A stretch of DNA of 64,000 bases from Solibacillus ferritrahens (GCF_037027585.1 NZ_JAXCLE010000010.1:1-64000); one strand, 5' to 3'; shown: positions 1-8,796, numbered from the stretch's first letter. Notes: a model not told the origin generated them from the sequence alone. A program made the numbers and translations.

Positions 1-3
1 ATA

Positions 4-120
4 GTCTAGTGATGATGGCAAAGAGGTCACACCCGTTCCCATACCGAACACGGAAGTTAAGCTCTTTAGCGCCGATGGTAGTTGGGGGCTTCCCCCTGTG
101 AGAGTAGGACGTCGCTAGGC
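4..120 (+). rRNA. rrf: 5S ribosomal RNA
   Basis: This is the 5S rRNA at the end of an rRNA operon whose 16S and 23S genes lie outside the window. The conserved core CCGAACACGGAAGTTAAGC is present, and the two ends (GTCTAGTGA and TCGCTAGGC) pair to form helix I with G-U pairs. The length of about 117 nt is normal. A strong terminator follows directly. Confidence 0.97.
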
Positions 121-125
121 TCAAA

Positions 126-165
126 AAGTCGCTGCTGATTCAGTCAGTAGTGGCTTTTTTTTATT
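126..165 (+). terminator. Rho-independent terminator of the rRNA operon
   Basis: The stem AGTCGCTGCTGA / TCAGTAGTGGCT (with G-U pairs) is followed by a run of T. It ends the rRNA transcript. Confidence 0.9.
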
Positions 166-193
166 TTAAAAAGATAGTGAATTAAAGATAACA

Positions 194-238
194 AGCATGA
201 CCTGAAAGGATAAGACTTTCTGGGGCATGCTTTTTTTA
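194..238 (+). terminator. Second hairpin terminator after 5S
   Basis: The stem AGCATG / CATGCT with a loop of about 26 nt is followed by seven T. It looks like a back-up terminator for the rRNA operon or the end of a lost gene. No gene was seen in 171-398. Confidence 0.6.
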
Positions 239-398
239 TTTAACGAACGTAAATACCTTAATGATTTTGAAGATACGCATTAAAGGTTGAGGGTTTAAAA
301 AGGTTCGCCAATCGATCTTTGAACAGATTTCCGGATTTGAAACTTTTACAACTAAAGTACCGTATACAGAAGGGAAATTTTAATTAAGGGGGGAGCTG

Positions 399-1025
399 AT
401 GCGTAAAATACTGTATATAGCGGTAGCTAGTGTATTGCAGGCGGCCTGTGGCAATGATAATAACAAGCAGTACAGATATAACTACTAAAGGACAAACTGA
501 ATGCTCTCAGGAGGTCATCCAGATGAACGGAGCATTATTAGGGAATGGCAAGACATGATCGAAATTCCACAGGCACCATTGGAAATTATTTTAGATTTGC
601 AAAAAACGGGCGGAAATATATCGGTGCCAGCCCAAGGATGATTAAGTGAATTTTCATTTGAATTCCGCTTACTTTAAATCCATATACAGAAGCTTCTATA
701 ACATATGAAGAACATTCTCTCCCTATTTTCGGCGGGGAGTTAAACGTAGCATTACAAATGCCCGAACAACCTACAGGGGAGCTTATTATCCATGCAGGTT
801 CTGGACCAACGAATAAAGATGGAAATACTATTGGTGGTGGGTCTAATAATAGCCTAAAGATGATTGCGGAAAGTTTAGCAGACCAGGGAATTACCTCAAT
901 TCGTTTTGATAAGCGGGGTATTGGAGAAAATACAGCCCTAATAGCATAAGAAGAAGACTTAACATTTGATATGTATGTAGAGGACGTCACGTCGATTGTG
1001 GACTATGCTAAAATTTACAGCCGCT
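399..1025 (+). pseudogene. Decayed secreted alpha/beta-hydrolase lipoprotein
   Basis: The remains start with a Shine-Dalgarno site (GGGGGGAG) and an ATG. The first codons give a lipoprotein signal with the lipobox-like end LQAAC. The frame then breaks repeatedly. A fragment at 758-949 reads GELIIHAGSGPTNKDGN and later SIRFDKRGIGEN, which are typical of the alpha/beta-hydrolase fold (oxyanion region, then the DKRG strand). A further piece downstream reads YVEDVTSIVDYAK, matching the next helix of that family. Stops and frameshifts separate the pieces, and the catalytic serine, aspartate and histidine part is gone, so the gene is dead. It lies between the rRNA operon and the tRNA cluster. The family assignment comes from motif recognition only. 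Confidence 0.7.
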
Positions 1026-1146
1026 TTTAGCGAGTGGCTTATTAGATAAAATTGTTAAATTCGTGAAGTAAAATAGCTTCTAGATAAGAGGATTATTTTC
1101 TCACTCTGAAAATAAGAATGTAAGAAAAATTATTTTAAAAAATTGC

Positions 1147-1174
1147 TTGTATAAAATAAAAACGTTGCTATAAT
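1147..1174 (+). promoter_or_regulatory. Sigma-A promoter of the tRNA cluster
   Basis: The -35 TTGTAT (1147-1152), 16-nt spacer and -10 TATAAT (1169-1174) preceded by TG form an extended -10 promoter. It lies about 45 nt upstream of tRNA-Asn. Confidence 0.7.
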
Positions 1175-1223
1175 AATAAATGTACAAGGGAAACAATGTA
1201 CTCGGGTACATTTATAGTAGCGT

Positions 1224-1299
1224 TCCGAAGTAGCTCAGTTGGTAGAGCATCCGGCTGTTAACCGGCAGGTCGCAGGTTCGAGTCCTGCCTTCGGAGCCA
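1224..1299 (+). tRNA. tRNA-Asn (GTT)
   Basis: A full cloverleaf is visible. The acceptor stem is TCCGAAG / CTTCGGA, the anticodon loop CTGTTAA has anticodon GTT at 1257-1259, the TTCGA arm is present and CCA is encoded. Confidence 0.97.
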
Positions 1300-1366
1300 T
1301 TTTTTTTTGCTCTTTTGTATAGTGAAATTAAAAACAAAAATTTTAAAAAAATTTTTTCAAAAAGGC

Positions 1367-1395
1367 TTGCATGATATTAAAAATGATGATATTAT
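1367..1395 (+). promoter_or_regulatory. Internal sigma-A promoter in the tRNA cluster
   Basis: TTGCAT (1367-1372), a 17-nt spacer and TATTAT (1390-1395) lie about 37 nt before tRNA-Glu. It could give the last five tRNAs their own transcript. Confidence 0.65.
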
Positions 1396-1432
1396 AAATC
1401 TTGTCTTAAAGAGAACGTAACATTTACATAAC

Positions 1433-1507
1433 GGCCCGTTGGTCAAGTGGTTAAGACACCGCCCTTTCACGGCGGTAACACGGGTTCGAATCCCGTACGG
1501 GTCACCA
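1433..1507 (+). tRNA. tRNA-Glu (TTC)
   Basis: The acceptor stem GGCCCGT pairs with ACGGGTC. The anticodon loop CTTTCAC gives anticodon TTC. CCA is encoded. Confidence 0.97.
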
Positions 1508-1551
1508 TTTAAGGCTTCATAAAAAAATAATCAGTAACACTTGTTATGTAT

Positions 1552-1627
1552 GGAGGATTAGCTCAGCTGGGAGAGCACCTGCCTTACAAGCAGGGGGTCG
1601 GCGGTTCGAGCCCGTCATCCTCCACCA
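1552..1627 (+). tRNA. tRNA-Val (TAC)
   Basis: The acceptor stem GGAGGAT pairs with ATCCTCC. The anticodon loop CTTACAA gives anticodon TAC. CCA is encoded. Confidence 0.97.
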
Positions 1628-1658
1628 TTCATTGTTTAACAGTGTTGCATCATTTGTC

Positions 1659-1742
1659 GGAGGGGTAGCGAAGTGGCTAAACGCGGCGGACTGTAAATCC
1701 GCTCCTTAGGGTTCGGCGGTTCGAATCCGTCCCCCTCCACCA
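1659..1742 (+). tRNA. tRNA-Tyr (GTA)
   Basis: This is an 84-nt tRNA with a long variable arm. The acceptor stem GGAGGGG pairs with CCCCTCC, the anticodon is GTA, and CCA is encoded. Confidence 0.97.
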
Positions 1743-1755
1743 TCTATAAAATGTT

Positions 1756-1830
1756 TGGGGTATAGCCAAGCGGTAAGGCAACGGATTTTGATTCCGTCAT
1801 GCCCTGGTTCGAATCCAGGTTCCCCAGCCA
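1756..1830 (+). tRNA. tRNA-Gln (TTG)
   Basis: The anticodon loop TTTTGAT gives anticodon TTG, and CCA is encoded. The acceptor stem TGGGGTA against TTCCCCA has one T-T mismatch at the sixth pair. Confidence 0.95.
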
Positions 1831-1848
1831 TTTTTTTTATTTTTTTCT

Positions 1849-1921
1849 GAGCCATTAGCTCAGTTGGTAGAGCATCTGACTTTTAATCAGAGGGTCGAAG
1901 GTTCGAGTCCTTCATGGCTCA
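1849..1921 (+). tRNA. tRNA-Lys (TTT), CCA not encoded
   Basis: The acceptor stem GAGCCAT pairs with ATGGCTC, and the anticodon loop CTTTTAA gives TTT. The gene is followed by CTTTTA instead of CCA, so the CCA end must be added by the CCA-adding enzyme. The other five tRNAs here encode CCA. Confidence 0.95.
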
Positions 1922-1967
1922 CTTTTATTTTATAAATTTAGAAGTGCACTTAAATTAAAAAATTACA

Positions 1968-2002
1968 ATCCTTTACTTATATTTATGAGTAAAGGATTTT
2001 TT
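1968..2002 (+). terminator. Terminator of the tRNA cluster
   Basis: The stem ATCCTTTACT / AGTAAAGGAT is followed by a run of T. Confidence 0.9.
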
Positions 2003-2111
2003 GCATTTTAAAGGGAAAATCGTGTAGGAAATCGAAATTTCAATAGAGAGTTTAGCTGAGCATAGTATAGCCGACAAATATATTAAAAAGATATCGTAAG
2101 GGGATGGGAAA

Positions 2112-3014
2112 ATGAATAGAAAAATTTCGATTGTAGGTGTTCCATGTGATTATGGTCAACAACGTCGTGGGGTGGATATGGGACCAAGTGCTATTCGATA
2201 TGCAGGCTTGCAGCAACGTTTAGTAAATCTAGGATTTGAGGTTGAAGATGAAGGCAATATTCAAGTAATTGAAAGAAATGCAATTGAAAAGAAAGACGAA
2301 AAACTTCTAAATTTAGATGAAGTAATTAAAGTGAATACAGCACTTGCCGAGAAAGTATATGAAGTTGTAAAAAAAGATTGTACACCGCTAGTATTAGGGG
2401 GTGACCATAGTATAGCAATAGGTACGTTAGCAGGACTTTCCATGAAATATAAAAACTTAGGAGTAATATGGTTTGACGCCCATGCCGATTTAAATACACC
2501 AGAGACAACACCTTCAGGAAATATTCATGGTATGCCTCTTGCTACAAGTATAGGGCTTGGACACAAGAGATTGACTTCAATATTACACGGAGAACCAAAA
2601 ATCAAAGCAAAAAATATAATCATTATTGGCGGGCGTTCGATTGATGAAGGGGAACGTGAATTAATAAAAACGCGTGGAATTAAAATCTATACGATGCATG
2701 AAATTGACCGACTTGGAATGACGCATGTAATGGAAGAAACGGTGAATTATTTCAAACAAAATGAAATAGATGGAATGCATCTATCTCTTGATTTAGATGC
2801 ATTGGATCCTTTATATACACCTGGAGTTGGAACACCGGTTGCTGGAGGAATTACCTATCGAGAAAGTCATTTAGCAATGGAGATGATTCAGGAATCAGGA
2901 TTGCTGACTTCTGCCGAATTTGTTGAAGTGAATCCTATACTGGATGAACGTAATAAAACGGCTGATGTAGCAGTTGCGTTAATCGGTTCTTTGTTTGGTG
3001 AAACTTTAGTATGA
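2112..3014 (+). CDS. rocF: Arginase
   Basis: This cytosolic manganese enzyme hydrolyses arginine to ornithine and urea, feeding arginine breakdown. The 300-residue length is the family norm. All metal-ligand motifs of the ureohydrolase fold are visible: GGDHS near residue 97, FDAHADLNT near 122 and SLDLDALDP near 225, followed by GTPVAGGITYRE. The ATG follows AAGGGGATGGG at normal spacing. It stands alone here, without the rocD and rocE neighbours of Bacillus subtilis. It lies just before sigW, the usual gene order in this group. Agmatinase is the alternative family member, but the overall motif set and synteny favour arginase. Confidence 0.93.
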   Translation: MNRKISIVGVPCDYGQQRRGVDMGPSAIRYAGLQQRLVNLGFEVEDEGNIQVIERNAIEKKDEKLLNLDEVIKVNTALAEKVYEVVKKDCTPLVLGGDHSIAIGTLAGLSMKYKNLGVIWFDAHADLNTPETTPSGNIHGMPLATSIGLGHKRLTSILHGEPKIKAKNIIIIGGRSIDEGERELIKTRGIKIYTMHEIDRLGMTHVMEETVNYFKQNEIDGMHLSLDLDALDPLYTPGVGTPVAGGITYRESHLAMEMIQESGLLTSAEFVEVNPILDERNKTADVAVALIGSLFGETLV

Positions 3015-3105
3015 ATATTGTGGAAAAATGGGTAGAGCATAATGAAATTTGTTATAATAGGTACACATATTTTTGCGGAAAAGATAAAATAAATTTTTTT
3101 GAAAA

Positions 3106-3131
3106 TGAAACCTTTTAAGAAACAATCCGTA
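3106..3131 (+). promoter_or_regulatory. SigW autoregulatory promoter
   Basis: TGAAAC (3106-3111), a 16-nt spacer and CGTA (3128-3131) match the sigma-W consensus exactly. It lies 38 nt before sigW, as expected for an autoregulated ECF operon. Confidence 0.9.
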
Positions 3132-3168
3132 TATATAGAACAGCTGAAAAGGTGGAGAGGAAAGACAA

Positions 3169-3732
3169 ATGGATGCGTTAGTAAATAAAAGAATAAAGCA
3201 AGTGCTTAAAGGTGATCAAAACGCATATGCCGACATTGTTAACCTCTACCAGCACAAGCTGTACCAAGTATGTTTTCGAATGCTTGGAAATAAACAAGAA
3301 GCAGAAGATATTGCTCAAGAGGCGTTTATACGTGCCTATATTAATCTACATTCGTATGATCAAAATCGAAAATTTTCAACATGGCTTTATCGAATAGGTA
3401 CGAATCTATGTATCGACCGTATTCGGAAAAAGAAACCAGATTACTATTTAGATGCCGAAGTTGCTGGGACAGAAGGATTGGATATGTACTCGCAAATTGC
3501 TGCTGATGAGCAATCACCTGAAGCTGCCGTTGAACAAATGGAGCTTCAGGACAGAATTCAATATGAAATCAGTCGCCTCCCTGACAAATATCGTTCGGTC
3601 ATTGTTTTAAAATATATTGAAGAGTTATCGCTCCAAGAAATTAGTGAAATTTTAGATATGCCGCTTGGTACAGTAAAAACCCGTATTCACCGGGGTCGTG
3701 AAGCGTTAAGAAAGCAGTTAAACAATTTGTAG
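3169..3732 (+). CDS. sigW: ECF sigma factor SigW
   Basis: This extracytoplasmic-function sigma factor directs RNA polymerase to cell-envelope-stress genes in response to cell-wall antibiotics and membrane attack. The 187-residue length equals Bacillus SigW. Region 2 covers roughly residues 24-90 (EAEDIAQEAFIRAY, then FSTWLYRIGTNLCIDRIR). Region 4 covers roughly 125-182 (YRSVIVLKYIEELSLQEISE, then GTVKTRIHRGREALRKQL). A perfect sigma-W promoter lies upstream, and the anti-sigma gene starts 13 nt downstream, so the two form one autoregulated operon. Conserved synteny with cdaA-cdaR-glmM supports the SigW name over other ECF groups. Confidence 0.95.
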   Translation: MDALVNKRIKQVLKGDQNAYADIVNLYQHKLYQVCFRMLGNKQEAEDIAQEAFIRAYINLHSYDQNRKFSTWLYRIGTNLCIDRIRKKKPDYYLDAEVAGTEGLDMYSQIAADEQSPEAAVEQMELQDRIQYEISRLPDKYRSVIVLKYIEELSLQEISEILDMPLGTVKTRIHRGREALRKQLNNL

Positions 3733-3745
3733 GAGGAAGATACGC

Positions 3746-4414
<669 letters not shown>

Positions 4415-4503
4415 TCAGTTTTACTGAAAATCACATAAAAATAAATTTTTCCTGACGAATGGTGAAACTTTCTTCAAAAAAATGACGTTCTATTATAAAA
4501 GGC

Positions 4504-4534
4504 AAAGTCTACTCGTTCGGGTAGACTTTTTTCT
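4504..4534 (+). terminator. Terminator of sigW-rsiW
   Basis: The stem AAAGTCTAC / GTAGACTTT is followed by six T and ends the sigW-rsiW transcript before cdaA. Confidence 0.9.
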
Positions 4535-4563
4535 GTTATGAAAGTTAATCAATGCCAAAATTG

Positions 4564-4572
4564 TGCTATACT
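4564..4572 (+). promoter_or_regulatory. Extended -10 promoter of cdaA
   Basis: TGCTATACT is an extended -10 element 42 nt before the cdaA start and after the sigW-rsiW terminator. The -35 region is weak, which is usual for extended -10 promoters. Confidence 0.55.
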
Positions 4573-4613
4573 AAAGGCAATATGGATTAGCTATAAAAGG
4601 TGGGGGATGCCAC

Positions 4614-5450
4614 ATGCAAATAATTGAACAATTTACAGACATTGCTGCTGTAGATATGATTTTTAAAGTGTTGGACGTACTGCTTGTATGGTACGTAGTT
4701 TATAAGGCATTGACCCTCATTAAAGGAACGAAAGCCGTTCAATTATTAAAAGGGTTGCTGATTGTTGTTTTAGCGAAATTTGCTACCTACGTTTTTGGAC
4801 TCGATACACTTGATTGGCTATTGCAGGAAGTAATTGACTGGGGTTTCTTGGCCATCATCATTATATTCCAACCGGAAATTCGCCGGGCGCTTGAACAAAT
4901 AGGGCGAGGGAAGATTTTCCAACGCACTAATAACCAACAGGAAGATGAACAAACACGTTTAGTCGAGGCAATAAAAAAATCTGTGAGCTATATGGCGAAA
5001 CGTCGGATTGGTGCACTTATTTCAATTGAAAAAGATACAGGTCTAAATGAATATGTGGAAACAGGCATTAAAATGGATGCCGCGCTTTCTTCTGAATTAA
5101 TGATTAATATTTTCATTCCAAACACCCCATTGCATGATGGAGCTGTAATTATCCAGAAAAACCGAATTTCGGCTTCTGCCTGTTATTTACCGTTATCTGA
5201 AAGTGCATTTATTTCTAAGGAGCTAGGAACACGTCACCGAGCTGCACTGGGATTAAGTGAAGTCACAGATGCCATTACAATTGTAGTATCGGAAGAAACA
5301 GGTGCGATCAGTATTACAGCAAACGGCAATTTACACCGTAATCTCACTATGACTGAATTTGAAGAGCTATTACGTAAAATGTGGTTTGGTCCTGAGCAAG
5401 ATTCTAACTTAGCATCTAAGTGGACTTGGGGAGGGAAAAAGAATGGATAA
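4614..5450 (+). CDS. cdaA: Diadenylate cyclase CdaA (DacA)
   Basis: This membrane enzyme makes cyclic di-AMP from two ATP, the second messenger that controls potassium, osmolyte and cell-wall homeostasis. Three N-terminal transmembrane helices lie at about 12-30, 45-62 and 75-88. The DAC domain follows, with the catalytic DGA at 175-177 (LHDGAVII) and the RHR motif at 207-209 (GTRHRAALG). The length of 278 residues is typical. It overlaps the regulator gene cdaR by 8 nt, and glmM follows. This conserved three-gene operon couples c-di-AMP to amino-sugar synthesis, because GlmM binds and inhibits CdaA in related bacteria. Confidence 0.96.
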   Translation: MQIIEQFTDIAAVDMIFKVLDVLLVWYVVYKALTLIKGTKAVQLLKGLLIVVLAKFATYVFGLDTLDWLLQEVIDWGFLAIIIIFQPEIRRALEQIGRGKIFQRTNNQQEDEQTRLVEAIKKSVSYMAKRRIGALISIEKDTGLNEYVETGIKMDAALSSELMINIFIPNTPLHDGAVIIQKNRISASACYLPLSESAFISKELGTRHRAALGLSEVTDAITIVVSEETGAISITANGNLHRNLTMTEFEELLRKMWFGPEQDSNLASKWTWGGKKNG

Positions 5451-6441
5451 ATTATTCGATAGCCCGTGGATGCTACGGTTAGCAGCATTGTTTTTAGCGG
5501 CTGCTTTGTTCCTGTACATTCAAACAGAAGGAAATCGAACAGCTGATTCGGGTTCGTCAAACGAAACAGATGTCATAACAAATGTCCCGCTGGAAGTGTA
5601 TTATGATTCAGATAATCTGTTTGTCACAGGTATTCCTGAAACCGTCGATGTGAAAATTTCCGGACCGACTGCAATTGTTTTAAAAACGAAGCTTGAAAAG
5701 GATTTTAAACTATTTGTCAATTTAAACTCATTGTTAATCGGTGAACATAGCGTTACAATACAGCAGGAAAACTTTTCTGAAAAACTTAATGTATCAATTG
5801 AACCGAAAATTGTTAATGTGACAATTGAAGAAAAAATTACCGAGCAGTTTCGTATAGAGCCTGAGATGAATAAAAGCCTTGTTGCTGAAGACTTCATCGT
5901 AAATAGGATGAGTGCAGAACCGACGAAAGTTGCTATTACAGGTGCAAAAAGTGTGATAGATAACATAAGCTTCGTAAAGGCGACAATTACAGGTGAGAAA
6001 GGTTTAAAAGAATCATTTGAGCAAGATGCGACTGTAAAGGTACTTGACCGTGATTTAAATAAACTGGATGTGCGTGTTAATCCAGATAAAGTTAAGGTGA
6101 AGGTAGAAATTAATGAATATAGTCGAGAAGTCCCGATTACATTGAAGGAAATTGGGGAATCAGTAGATGGGCTTACGATTGAAAAGTTGTCGTCAGAGCC
6201 ATCCCGCATCACTGTTTATGGGGCGAAAACGACAGTGGATGCTTTGGAAGAAGTAATTGTAGAAGTATCTCGTGAAAAAATTACTGAGTCTGGCTCCTAT
6301 GATTTTAGTATTCCGCTTCCTACAGGTGCAACGAAGCTATCACAGGATAAACTAACGGTATATGCAGAGGTATCAGGTAAGCCTGTTCAGGAAGAGGAAA
6401 GCGAAGCCAATGCAGAGGAAAGTGTTGACGACGCTGAGTAA
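5443..6441 (+). CDS. cdaR: CdaA regulatory protein CdaR (YbbR-domain)
   Basis: CdaR is an extracytoplasmic, membrane-anchored modulator of CdaA. A transmembrane anchor lies at about residues 8-25. YbbR repeats follow as beta-rich units with the recurring pattern of about 80 residues (VTGIPETVDVKISGP, then AEPTKVAITGAKSVID, then SEPSRITVYGAKTTVD). The C-terminal tail is acidic (EEESEANAEESVDD) and likely unstructured. The ATG lies inside the last codons of cdaA, which suggests translational coupling. The length of 332 residues is shorter than Bacillus subtilis YbbR, so one repeat is probably missing. Confidence 0.93.
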   Translation: MDKLFDSPWMLRLAALFLAAALFLYIQTEGNRTADSGSSNETDVITNVPLEVYYDSDNLFVTGIPETVDVKISGPTAIVLKTKLEKDFKLFVNLNSLLIGEHSVTIQQENFSEKLNVSIEPKIVNVTIEEKITEQFRIEPEMNKSLVAEDFIVNRMSAEPTKVAITGAKSVIDNISFVKATITGEKGLKESFEQDATVKVLDRDLNKLDVRVNPDKVKVKVEINEYSREVPITLKEIGESVDGLTIEKLSSEPSRITVYGAKTTVDALEEVIVEVSREKITESGSYDFSIPLPTGATKLSQDKLTVYAEVSGKPVQEEESEANAEESVDDAE

Positions 6442-6527
6442 AACTAACTACCAATAAAACAACCAATCCACATTAGGTGGTAAATTTAAAACGTATGTAA
6501 TTTAAGCGTTGAAGGAGAGAGAAAGTA

Positions 6528-7880
6528 ATGGGTAAATATTTCGGAACAGATGGCGTCCGCGGTGTCGCAAATAGTGAACTAACACCAGAGTTGGCGTTTA
6601 AACTAGGTCGTATTGGCGGCTATGTGCTAACGAAGGATGCTAAAGATCGCCCGAAAGTATTAATTGGACGAGATACACGTATTTCTGGGGAAATGTTGGA
6701 AGGTGCACTTGTTGCAGGTCTCCTTTCAATTGGTGCGGAAGTTATGCGTTTAGGAGTGATTAGTACACCAGGTGTTGCTTATCTTACACGTGTCATGAAT
6801 GCAGAAGCAGGGGTCATGATTTCAGCTTCGCATAACCCTGTGGCGGATAACGGCATTAAATTTTTTGGTCCAGATGGCTTTAAATTAACAGACGCACAAG
6901 AAGCAGAAATTGAAAGCTTAATTGATGCAGAAGAAGATACATTACCACGTCCTGTAGGTGCTGCTGTTGGTTCAGTGACAGACTACTTCGAAGGTGGACA
7001 AAAATATATTTCATACTTAAAACAAACTGTAGATGAAGATTTCGAAGGCTTACATGTGGCGGTTGATTGTGCACATGGGGCAACTTCATCTTTAGCAACA
7101 CATTTATTTGCAGACTTAGAGGCCGATATTTCTACTATGGGTGCTTCTCCAGATGGTTTGAATATTAATGAAGGTGTAGGTTCAACACATCCTGAAAAAT
7201 TAGCTGAATTTATCTTAGAGCGTAATGCAGATGTTGGCCTGGCCTTTGATGGAGACGGTGACCGTTTAATCGCAGTGGATGAGAACGGAACAATTGTCGA
7301 TGGTGACCAGATCATGTTTATCATCGGAAAGTATTTACAAGCAAAAGGTCGCCTAAACAAAGGTACAGTCGTTTCTACTGTAATGAGTAATATGGGCTTC
7401 TACAAAGCATTAGAAGAGCATGAAATGACAAGTATTCAAACAGCAGTTGGTGACCGCTATGTCGTAGAGGAAATGCGTGCAAACGACTATAACCTAGGTG
7501 GCGAACAATCAGGTCACATCGTATTTTTAGATTACAATACAACTGGTGACGGACTTTTAACGGGAATTCAATTAGTAAGCATCATGAAAGCAACAGGTAA
7601 AAAACTATCTGAGCTTGCAGGTGAAATGACAATTTACCCGCAAAGATTAATCAATGTTCGTGTTACAGATAAACATGCAGTAACACAAAATGAAAAGGTT
7701 GCAGCAGTAATTGCTGAAGTGGAAGCGGAAATGGCCGGCAATGGTCGTGTGTTAGTCCGCCCTTCAGGTACTGAACCTTTAGTACGTGTGATGGTAGAGG
7801 CAGCTTCTGCGGAGGCTTGTGAAGAATATGTTACCCGCATTGCAGATGTGGTAAGCGTAGAAATGGGTTTAGCTGAATAA
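6528..7880 (+). CDS. glmM: Phosphoglucosamine mutase GlmM
   Basis: GlmM converts glucosamine-6-phosphate to glucosamine-1-phosphate, the second step towards UDP-GlcNAc for peptidoglycan and teichoic acids. It is cytosolic and needs Mg and phosphorylation of the active-site serine, here S101 in ISASHNP. The metal loop DGDGDR is near residue 241, and the phosphate-binding RPSGTEP is near 408. The length of 450 residues is the family norm. The RBS is GAAGGAGAG. It is the third gene of the cdaA-cdaR-glmM operon and is followed by a strong terminator, so glmS is transcribed separately. Confidence 0.97.
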   Translation: MGKYFGTDGVRGVANSELTPELAFKLGRIGGYVLTKDAKDRPKVLIGRDTRISGEMLEGALVAGLLSIGAEVMRLGVISTPGVAYLTRVMNAEAGVMISASHNPVADNGIKFFGPDGFKLTDAQEAEIESLIDAEEDTLPRPVGAAVGSVTDYFEGGQKYISYLKQTVDEDFEGLHVAVDCAHGATSSLATHLFADLEADISTMGASPDGLNINEGVGSTHPEKLAEFILERNADVGLAFDGDGDRLIAVDENGTIVDGDQIMFIIGKYLQAKGRLNKGTVVSTVMSNMGFYKALEEHEMTSIQTAVGDRYVVEEMRANDYNLGGEQSGHIVFLDYNTTGDGLLTGIQLVSIMKATGKKLSELAGEMTIYPQRLINVRVTDKHAVTQNEKVAAVIAEVEAEMAGNGRVLVRPSGTEPLVRVMVEAASAEACEEYVTRIADVVSVEMGLAE

Positions 7881-7892
7881 CATAGAATAAGG

Positions 7893-7930
7893 CGCCGGGA
7901 GTGATGGAGACATTGCTTTCGGTGTTTTTT
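7893..7930 (+). terminator. Terminator of cdaA-cdaR-glmM
   Basis: A 14-bp stem with several G-U pairs (CGCCGGGAGTGATG / CATTGCTTTCGGTG) closes a GAGA loop and is followed by six T. Confidence 0.9.
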
Positions 7931-7961
7931 GCTTTTGTAGGGATGGCTAGGGGCTCATTTT

Positions 7962-8144
7962 TCAATATACTGACACGAAGTTCTAATATAGCTAAAAAAG
8001 ATCTAGTAAAAGACCATTTTTCTGAAATAATTTCAGTGTTCTAAAATTCGGCTCAAATCGTCTAATATCATGGTGAAGTGTCCTAAAATCAAACATATCT
8101 TTTCTAATATTAGCTTCATTTATTCTAATTAAAGCACCTTACTA
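7962..8144. repeat. Degenerate tandem array with 19-21 bp period
   Basis: A motif close to TCTAAWAT recurs at 7962, 7982, 8002, 8021, 8040, 8061, 8082, 8103 and 8124. The spacings are 20, 20, 19, 19, 21, 21, 21 and 21 bp. The clearest units are TCTAATAT at 7982, 8061 and 8103, and YCTAAAAT at 8040 and 8082. The DNA between motifs is not conserved. The period is close to two turns of the helix. No ORF or known RNA fits the stretch. It fills most of the gap between the glmM terminator and the promoter of the DJ-1/PfpI gene. Confidence 0.75.
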
Positions 8145-8170
8145 AAAAGCTTATAACTAAACCAATAAAT

Positions 8171-8196
8171 GTTTTAATTTATAATCTTGAGGGAAA
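8171..8196 (+). promoter_or_regulatory. Candidate sigma-B promoter of the DJ-1/PfpI gene
   Basis: GTTTTA (8171-8176), a 14-nt spacer and GGGAAA (8191-8196) resemble the sigma-B consensus (GTTTAA then GGGTAT). A Bacillus subtilis relative, YfkM, is a known sigma-B general stress protein, which fits. The match is imperfect. Confidence 0.45.
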
Positions 8197-8236
8197 CGAT
8201 ATAGTGTACCCTATTAAGACGAAGGAGTGTTTTACA

Positions 8237-8761
8237 TTGGCTAAAATTGCAACATTAATTACAGATAAGTTTGAAGATGTGGAATTCACAAGTCCGAAAG
8301 AAGCACTGGAAGCTGCAGGGCATACACTTGTAACGATTGATAAAGAAGGAAATAAATCAGTTACAGGTAAGAATGGTGAGGCTACAGTTCAAATCGATAA
8401 AGGTGTGGCAGATGTAAATCCTGCAGACTTTGATGCATTGTTTATCCCAGGAGGTTTCTCACCGGATTTACTGCGTGATGATGATCGTGTCGTAGCATTC
8501 GCAAAGTATTTTATGGATGAGAAGAAACCTGTATTTGCGATTTGCCATGGTCCACAACTATTAATTACGGCAAAATCCTTAGAGGGAAGAGATACGACAG
8601 GTTATAAATCAATTAAAGTCGATTTAGAGTATGCAGGTGCAAAATTCCATGATGAGGAAGTATTTGTTTGTCAGGAACAGCTTGTGACAAGCCGAACTCC
8701 AGATGATTTGCCGGCATTTAACCGTGAAATCGTGAAGTTATTAAAAGATAAGGCACTGTAA
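8237..8761 (+). CDS. DJ-1/PfpI family stress protein
   Basis: This is a cytosolic DJ-1/PfpI superfamily member; relatives act as glyoxalase/deglycase-type or chaperone-like stress proteins. The nucleophile elbow AICHGPQ carries Cys103, and the N-terminal acidic position lies in KFEDVEF. The length of 174 residues is typical. The start is taken as TTG at 8237 because a strong GAAGGAG (8221-8227) lies 9 nt before it. The upstream ATG at 8204 precedes that ribosome site and has none of its own. It is monocistronic, with its own terminator-like hairpin downstream. The resemblance is closest to general stress protein 18-like PfpI proteins. The substrate is unknown. Confidence 0.88.
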   Translation: MAKIATLITDKFEDVEFTSPKEALEAAGHTLVTIDKEGNKSVTGKNGEATVQIDKGVADVNPADFDALFIPGGFSPDLLRDDDRVVAFAKYFMDEKKPVFAICHGPQLLITAKSLEGRDTTGYKSIKVDLEYAGAKFHDEEVFVCQEQLVTSRTPDDLPAFNREIVKLLKDKAL

Positions 8762-8796
8762 TAGTGCTCTTAGCATAAGATAAAATAATAGTGCAT

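Noticed and set aside
758..949. Intact 63-codon gene
   Set aside because: The protein is an internal fragment of an alpha/beta-hydrolase with no start context. Matching pieces lie before and after it in other frames, so it is part of a pseudogene.
4463..4489. ECF-type promoter TGAAAC-N17-CGTT upstream of cdaA
   Set aside because: The sigW-rsiW terminator lies between it and cdaA, the spacer is 17 and the -10 is CGTT instead of CGTA. The extended -10 promoter after the terminator is a better candidate.
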